Position numbers and translations under genes: made by a program
Source of the DNA: Vibrio hepatarius
GTDB taxonomy: Bacteria; Pseudomonadota; Gammaproteobacteria; Enterobacterales; Vibrionaceae
Reading direction: 5' to 3'
Assembly: GCF_011806575.1 (NCBI RefSeq)
Contig: NZ_JAATOO010000028.1
Span: 1 to 55,916 of the forward strand
DNA length: 55,916 nucleotides
Part shown: positions 52,728 to 55,916 of the stretch, one piece after another
Layout: every line of letters begins with the position of its first letter
How positions within the stretch are numbered: position 1 is the first letter of the stretch
Notes under the pieces: model-generated
What the model was told of the DNA's origin: nothing
Databases searched by the model: none
Seen by the model: only the letters and a program-made list of their open reading frames with translations

Positions 52728-52857
52728 ACATAACAAAGCATTTAAGAGGGATTCTCAACGCTTGGCGGTTTCAGTTCAAAGTTCAGTTGAAGTGTTTATG
52801 GCACAATGGTTTAGTTTGGGTGGCCTGCGTTGTTCACCCCTTAATGCGGCGTTATGG
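52728..52857 (+). repeat. attC site of cassette 15
   Basis: R'' ACATAAC; R' GTTATGG; 130 bp. Confidence 0.95.
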
Positions 52858-52911
52858 CGCAGCCATAGAACCACAGTCATCTAGTCAGAAATGAATTACA
52901 GGGAGGTTAAC

Positions 52912-53277
52912 GTGGACAAAGTCGTTTTCATTCGGCAGCACCTTATTGAAAAAGGAGTCCCCACAGATCTAGTCTATCCTTGGCCTTTTCTTTGGGCAAA
53001 GCTTTTTAAGTCCAAAGGTAAACCTCTGGTCTTTCAATCGCCAATAAAACTGTTTGTTCTTGATGCATTATATGAGAGCGTGATTTGGGGGGGATTTATG
53101 TGGTTTATAGTTTGGCATTTACGCCCAGAGGGATGGCCAATCTATGTCATTTTATCAATTGCTTTTGGTTTGAGTATGGGGCTCGTTACGGCTTGGCGTG
53201 TACACAAAGCCAAGAAAAAACTTGGTCCTCTTGGTTGGGGGGAATGGTGTAAGGCAAACTACGAGTCAGCACCATAA
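52912..53277 (+). CDS. cassette 16: DUF6404-like two-helix membrane protein
   Basis: The product is 121 residues from GTG at 52912 (GGGAGG five bases upstream), preferred over the in-frame ATG at 52891, which has none. A short cytoplasmic head contains GVPTDLVYPWPFLWAKL. Two membrane helices follow (WGGFMWFIVWHL; IYVILSIAFGLSMGLVTAW) and a basic tail (VHKAKKKLG) ends in LGWGEWCK. The layout recalls DUF6404 proteins, frequent in Vibrio cassettes (from memory). Function unknown. Confidence 0.72.
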   Translation: MDKVVFIRQHLIEKGVPTDLVYPWPFLWAKLFKSKGKPLVFQSPIKLFVLDALYESVIWGGFMWFIVWHLRPEGWPIYVILSIAFGLSMGLVTAWRVHKAKKKLGPLGWGEWCKANYESAP

Positions 53278-53399
53278 CAAAGCGTTTAAGGCAGATTCAC
53301 AACGCTTGGCGGTTTCACTTCGACTCAGCATTTGTGTCTACGGTGTGAGGTTTTAGGTTGGGTGGTTAGCGTTGCTCACTACTTAACGCGGCGTTATAT
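53272..53399 (+). repeat. attC site of cassette 16
   Basis: R'' CCATAAC mirrors TTATGG; R' GTTATAT; 128 bp. Confidence 0.95.
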
Positions 53400-53433
53400 G
53401 CTTTCAAGTTTCAAACAATAAAAGGACTTAAAA

Positions 53434-53802
53434 ATGATTTTAAATCACGTCTCAGTTGGCGTTTCTGATGTGGCAAAAGCGGTTGGTTTTTATGACTCAG
53501 TTCTTTCTACGTTGTTTATTAAACGTGCTCACTATATAGAAAATATCGCAGCGGCTTATGGTGAAAACTTTGAATTTTGGGTCGGAAGCCCTTGTGAAGG
53601 AAAAGCTAAATCAAGTAATGGTGCTCATATTGCTTTCAATGCGCCTTCAAAAGAAGCTGTTGACCAGTTTTATTCTACAGCCATTGAATTGGGTGGTTCA
53701 TGTGCAGGTAAGCCAGGCCTAAGACCTGAGTATGGTGAAACTTACTATGCAGCATTTGTTCGTGACTTAGATGGAAACAAAATCGAAGCAGTTTCAATGT
53801 AA
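53434..53802 (+). CDS. cassette 17: VOC-family protein
   Basis: The 122-residue product: MILNHVSVGVSDVAKAVGFY with the first metal His, then FWVGSPCEGK, HIAFNAPSKEAVDQFYSTA with the second His, GGSCAGKPGLRPEYG, YYAAFVRDLDGNKIEAV with the final Glu. This set of H-H-E residues is complete, so a metal-dependent VOC enzyme (glyoxalase or lyase-like) is likely. AAAGGACTTAAAA precedes the ATG. Substrate unknown. It is the third VOC protein in the array, and the best candidate for an active enzyme among them. Confidence 0.92.
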   Translation: MILNHVSVGVSDVAKAVGFYDSVLSTLFIKRAHYIENIAAAYGENFEFWVGSPCEGKAKSSNGAHIAFNAPSKEAVDQFYSTAIELGGSCAGKPGLRPEYGETYYAAFVRDLDGNKIEAVSM

Positions 53803-53814
53803 CTTCGAGTACGC

Positions 53815-53944
53815 ATATAACAAAGCGTTTAAGAGGGACTCCTAACGCTTGGCGGTTCTAGCTCAAAGTTCAGCTTAAGTGTTTATGACACAATGTTTAA
53901 GCTTAGGTGGTATCGCGTTATCGCCCCTTAACGCGGCGTTAAGC
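53815..53944 (+). repeat. attC site of cassette 17
   Basis: R'' ATATAAC mirrors TTATAT; R' GTTAAGC; 130 bp. Confidence 0.95.
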
Positions 53945-53973
53945 AACTTATTGAAAATTTGAGGAAAGAATAA

Positions 53974-54404
53974 ATGCCAGAAGATGTGAGGCGGGAGTTT
54001 ATAAAAAGGATTGAGGATTTAAAGTCGCAAATATCATCGCGTTACAATATTTTAAACTTAGAGGCTATATGGCTGTTTGTTGCGACTCTAGGGTGTTGGA
54101 GTGTTGATCAGAAATATGTCCAAATGCTAGCCATTTTACTTGTATTGGTATTCTTTTCTGCAAAAGTTGCGAAGGACCAAAAGTACGACACCACGTTTGC
54201 CAGAATGTAAAAGATATCCGCAATGATATTGAAGGGTTTATTTTGGAAGGTGACTCTAAAAAAGCAAGGCTTCACGAACTTGAAGAGATAAACAATAACT
54301 TACTCGGCTTAAAGTCAATCTACAGGTCCACACCCATGTTTCTAATGGGGTATGCATTTTGGGCGATCTCTGTGTTCGTGTTCGGATTCCGCTCATTTGG
54401 GTAA
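53974..54404 (+). pseudogene. cassette 18: frameshifted four-helix membrane protein
   Basis: The first part (53974-54210, 78 codons) has a charged helix and two membrane segments (about 28-45 and 48-65) and ends TTFARM-stop. Without a gap a second frame continues from 54207 to a TAA at 54402: KDIRNDIEGFILEGDSKKAR, then EINNNLLGLKSIYR, then a last segment MFLMGYAFWAISVFVFGF. The two parts join into one plausible protein of about 142 residues. A single-base change near 54199-54207 explains the break. No slippery heptamer is seen, so programmed frameshifting is unlikely. The 78-residue part may still be made. Confidence 0.7.
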
Positions 54405-54408
54405 AGTA

Positions 54409-54536
54409 GCTTAACAAAGCGTTTAAGAGGGACTCCCAACGCTTGGCGACTTTAGTTCAAAGTTTGGCTTCTGTGTTTATGGCACAATGTTTGAGTTTGG
54501 GTGGCAGCGTTGTCGCCCCTTAACGCGGCGTTATGG
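54409..54536 (+). repeat. attC site of cassette 18
   Basis: R'' GCTTAAC mirrors TTAAGC; R' GTTATGG; 128 bp. Confidence 0.95.
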
Positions 54537-54566
54537 CGCAGGGCAAAATTCAGCTAAGGGAACTAG

Positions 54567-55049
54567 ATGAGTGATAAAGTTAAAGTAGCCTTACAGTGGC
54601 TCAAAGAGATCTTGGATGCAGAGGTTGTGGAGTATCAAATAGTAGGTGGATTAGCGGCAACTATTCATGGTGGAAGTCGGGAAATCGCAGATATAGATCT
54701 TTATATTCGAAACTCAGACGCAGACAAAGTGCTATCGCATGTAGCAAAATACATATCCAAACCGTTAACTCATTATGCCGAATATGGTTGGGACCTAGAG
54801 TATTTCCAATTGGTTTACCAAAATCAAAAAATTGAAATCGGTTTGTCTGAACATACTAAGATACAATCACATCAAGATGGCTCTTGGCACCAGCTTGAAA
54901 TCTACTTTTCAGAATCAGTTATTAAAGATTATCAAGGTATCGAGTTGCCAGTTATCCCAGTTCATCGTTTAGTCGAGTACAAGCGGATATTGGGTAGGGA
55001 AGTAGACCAAATTGACATACAAGAGCTAACGTTGAGTGGAGCGCCATAA
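54567..55049 (+). CDS. cassette 19: nucleotidyltransferase-fold protein
   Basis: The 160-residue product has YQIVGGLAATIHGGSREIAD then IDLYI: GG (27-28) and DxD (42-44) are the catalytic motifs of the MNT/nucleotidyltransferase superfamily. A third possible Asp/Glu is in QKIEIGLSEH. The set resembles AbiEii-type toxins and aminoglycoside or lincosamide nucleotidyltransferases. It is a single gene without an AbiEi-like antitoxin in the cassette. It may transfer a nucleotide to a drug, a tRNA or a protein. The stop TAA is inside attC. Confidence 0.82.
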   Translation: MSDKVKVALQWLKEILDAEVVEYQIVGGLAATIHGGSREIADIDLYIRNSDADKVLSHVAKYISKPLTHYAEYGWDLEYFQLVYQNQKIEIGLSEHTKIQSHQDGSWHQLEIYFSESVIKDYQGIELPVIPVHRLVEYKRILGREVDQIDIQELTLSGAP

Positions 55050-55168
55050 CAAACAATTTAAGAGTGATTCAGCACGCGTGGCATTTTTGGTATGCGGTGG
55101 TTTCTGTGTTGAAGTACCATGCAGCAGCATAGGTATTGCGTGCTTCACACCTTAATTGGGCGTTAGCA
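55044..55168 (+). repeat. attC site of cassette 19
   Basis: R'' CCATAAC mirrors TTATGG; R' GTTAGCA; inner arms CAGCACGCGTGG; 125 bp. Confidence 0.95.
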
Positions 55169-55198
55169 CTGGGTTGGAATCAAAGGTCAAAAGTTTTG

Positions 55199-55345
55199 AT
55201 GTTATTGGTTTCTTTCCTAGATTTACACCTGATCAAATGTGCCTCTCACGTTCGCTCCGGTGGCACTAGATGTATAGTTTTCGCTTGGATTTCACCGTTT
55301 ACGGTTTCTAACTTTCGGGCTATTTCACTGGCTCGGTTTCTTTGA
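55199..55345 (+). CDS. cassette 20: DUF645-like small protein, copy B
   Basis: ATG at 55199 opens a 48-codon frame: MLLVSFLDLHLIKCASHVRS, then GGTRCIVFAWISPFTVSNF, ending ISLARFL. GGTRCI-x-F-x-WISPFTVSNF is, from memory, the core of the Vibrio superintegron family DUF645. Copy A in cassette 11 is identical except for three changes that destroy this start. No good ribosome site is seen, so expression is uncertain. The rest of the cassette (55346-55588) has no supported gene. Confidence 0.5.
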   Translation: MLLVSFLDLHLIKCASHVRSGGTRCIVFAWISPFTVSNFRAISLARFL

Positions 55346-55588
55346 TGCGGTTGATTTCTTGCCTTAAATTTGGCTATTTGTCGTGGTTGTTGAAGTCCGA
55401 TGATCGAATCCTTTGCAAATTTTAATACTGCTAAAATCGGGCAGTTTTGCATGTTTTTCTTCTTGCCAACTTGCGCTTAAAGTTAGTTTTCAGTTTGGCA
55501 GCTGTCTGTTTGGTTTCAGTGTTTTAAGTCATGAGTTTCGTGCTATATTTCAATATCTTGGCGTGTACCAAAGGCTTTAAGGGCAGCG

Positions 55589-55713
55589 TGCTAACAAACA
55601 GTTCAAGTGGGATTCAGCACGCGTGGCATTTTTGGTATACGGTGGTTTTGGTGTTGAAGTGCAATGCGGGGGCTTGGTCATTGCGTGCTTCACCCCTTAA
55701 CTGGGCGTTAGTT
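55589..55713 (+). repeat. attC site of cassette 20
   Basis: R'' TGCTAAC; R' GTTAGTT; 125 bp; same as attC 11 up to the final R' bases. Confidence 0.95.
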
Positions 55714-55916
55714 GCCAACGAGAAAAGCGCAGCTAAATCAGAATGTTTAGGGCTAATGTCCGTGTGTTTTTGGCTAGGTTTTCTTATTTCAATTTCTAGT
55801 TATTTGGGCTTGTGAAAATCGTGCTTTGGTTTTTTGTGCGGTTCGGTCTTTCTATTTCAGAAACCGATTTACTTGTTGAAAGTCAGCTTTGCAATATTGT
55901 CATTCTCAAATGAGCT
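55714..55916 (+). other. cassette 21 (truncated): ORF-poor cassette, copy 3
   Basis: Begins TTGCCAACGAGAAAAGCGC and runs to the window edge. It is nearly identical to cassette 5 over these 203 bp, including the 18-codon frame MFRANVRVFLARFSYFNF and the GTG frame (33 codons). Its end and attC lie outside the window. Confidence 0.7.

Larger units (their letters stand above)
42889..55916 (+). mobile_element. chromosomal (super)integron cassette array, 20 complete cassettes plus one truncated
   Basis: Twenty attC sites separate the cassettes. Starting coordinates of cassettes 1-21: 42889, 43482, 43996, 44713, 45997, 46484, 47042, 47528, 48001, 48633, 49183, 49729, 50883, 51780, 52292, 52852, 53394, 53939, 54531, 55163, 55708. 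In every case the cassette's first bases TTRRRY are mirrored in the R'' box at the start of its own attC, which proves the boundaries. All genes point away from intIA. The array runs past the window edge. The attC sites are very alike, typical of a Vibrio sedentary integron. Confidence 0.97.

Noticed and set aside
54190..54215. Programmed -1 frameshift in cassette 18
   Set aside because: No X-XXY-YYZ slippery heptamer or clear downstream structure; a simple indel explains the break better.
42889..55916. CRISPR array
   Set aside because: The regularly spaced repeats are 97-130 bp attC sites separated by genes of different lengths with mirror R''/R' ends; not 23-37 bp direct repeats with uniform spacers.

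Overview
The window is a piece of a Vibrio chromosome (most likely chromosome 1). The decisive marker is the order infC - rpmI - rplT - integron integrase (minus strand) followed by a long run of gene cassettes separated by about 97-130 bp attC repeats. This is the standard position of the sedentary chromosomal (super)integron in vibrios. Base composition, a LuxT-like regulator, several diguanylate cyclases, NrfB-like cytochromes and the Vibrio-type proteins agree. I do not name a species.

Layout. (1) 1-7.9 kb: the start of a YjeH-like amino acid exporter; a three-gene minus-strand unit of periplasmic c-type cytochromes (haem-binding ethylbenzene-dehydrogenase-like protein, pentahaem NrfB-like protein, tetrahaem protein); an Lrp-family and a LysR-family regulator in front of a LysE-family exporter, with two palindromes between them; then an oxidoreductase, the OsmC-like YhfA, the YddG exporter and an L,D-transpeptidase. 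(2) 8.2-17.2 kb: a GAF-GAF-GGDEF diguanylate cyclase and the convergent six-gene moxR-DUF58-DUF4381-batA-batB/C-batD operon. BatB/C carries a 27-residue polyglutamine tract made from a hexanucleotide repeat. (3) 17.4-23.5 kb: two very small genes; a three-gene polysaccharide-synthase-like operon (zinc-ribbon/degenerate GGDEF protein, family-2 glycosyltransferase, HlyD-like protein) in which the GGDEF catalytic site is lost but the c-di-GMP-binding I-site is kept; pyrC with a PurR-like box; and a Pmp3 peptide. (4) 23.6-38.2 kb: housekeeping and metabolic genes (MOSC-ferredoxin reductase fusion, PAS-GGDEF protein, DMT exporter with a divergent AraC regulator, M14 peptidase, YedI, DsbA/FrnE-like protein, GH13 amylase, acyltransferase, LRR-like protein, YfcZ, LuxT, NAD(P)HX repair enzyme). 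(5) 38.2-41.7 kb: thrS-infC-rpmI-rplT with three visible translation-control features: a tRNA-Thr anticodon-arm mimic before thrS, an AUU start for infC, and a structured leader before rpmI.

(6) 41.7-55.9 kb: intIA with a perfect LexA box over its promoter, attI, and 20 complete cassettes plus a truncated 21st. All cassettes are oriented away from intIA. Each cassette's first six bases are mirrored in the R'' box of its own attC, so all boundaries can be placed. Cargo includes two PD-(D/E)XK-like proteins, an HNH nuclease, a HEPN-like protein, a nucleotidyltransferase-like protein, three VOC proteins, a GNAT acetyltransferase, DUF1428 and DUF6404-like proteins, and unknowns. Two cassette types are repeated: a 545/546 bp cassette twice, and an ORF-poor cassette three times.

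Best candidate for an undescribed system: cassette 4. It holds two genes 3 bp apart (a four-helix membrane protein and a membrane-anchored TIR/nucleoside-deoxyribosyltransferase-like protein) behind a near-consensus sigma-70 promoter of its own. This looks like a compact, self-expressed defence or toxin module. The second candidate is the polysaccharide operon with a PelD-like logic (dead GGDEF, live I-site) joined to zinc ribbons. All family assignments are from reading the protein sequences; no database search was possible.
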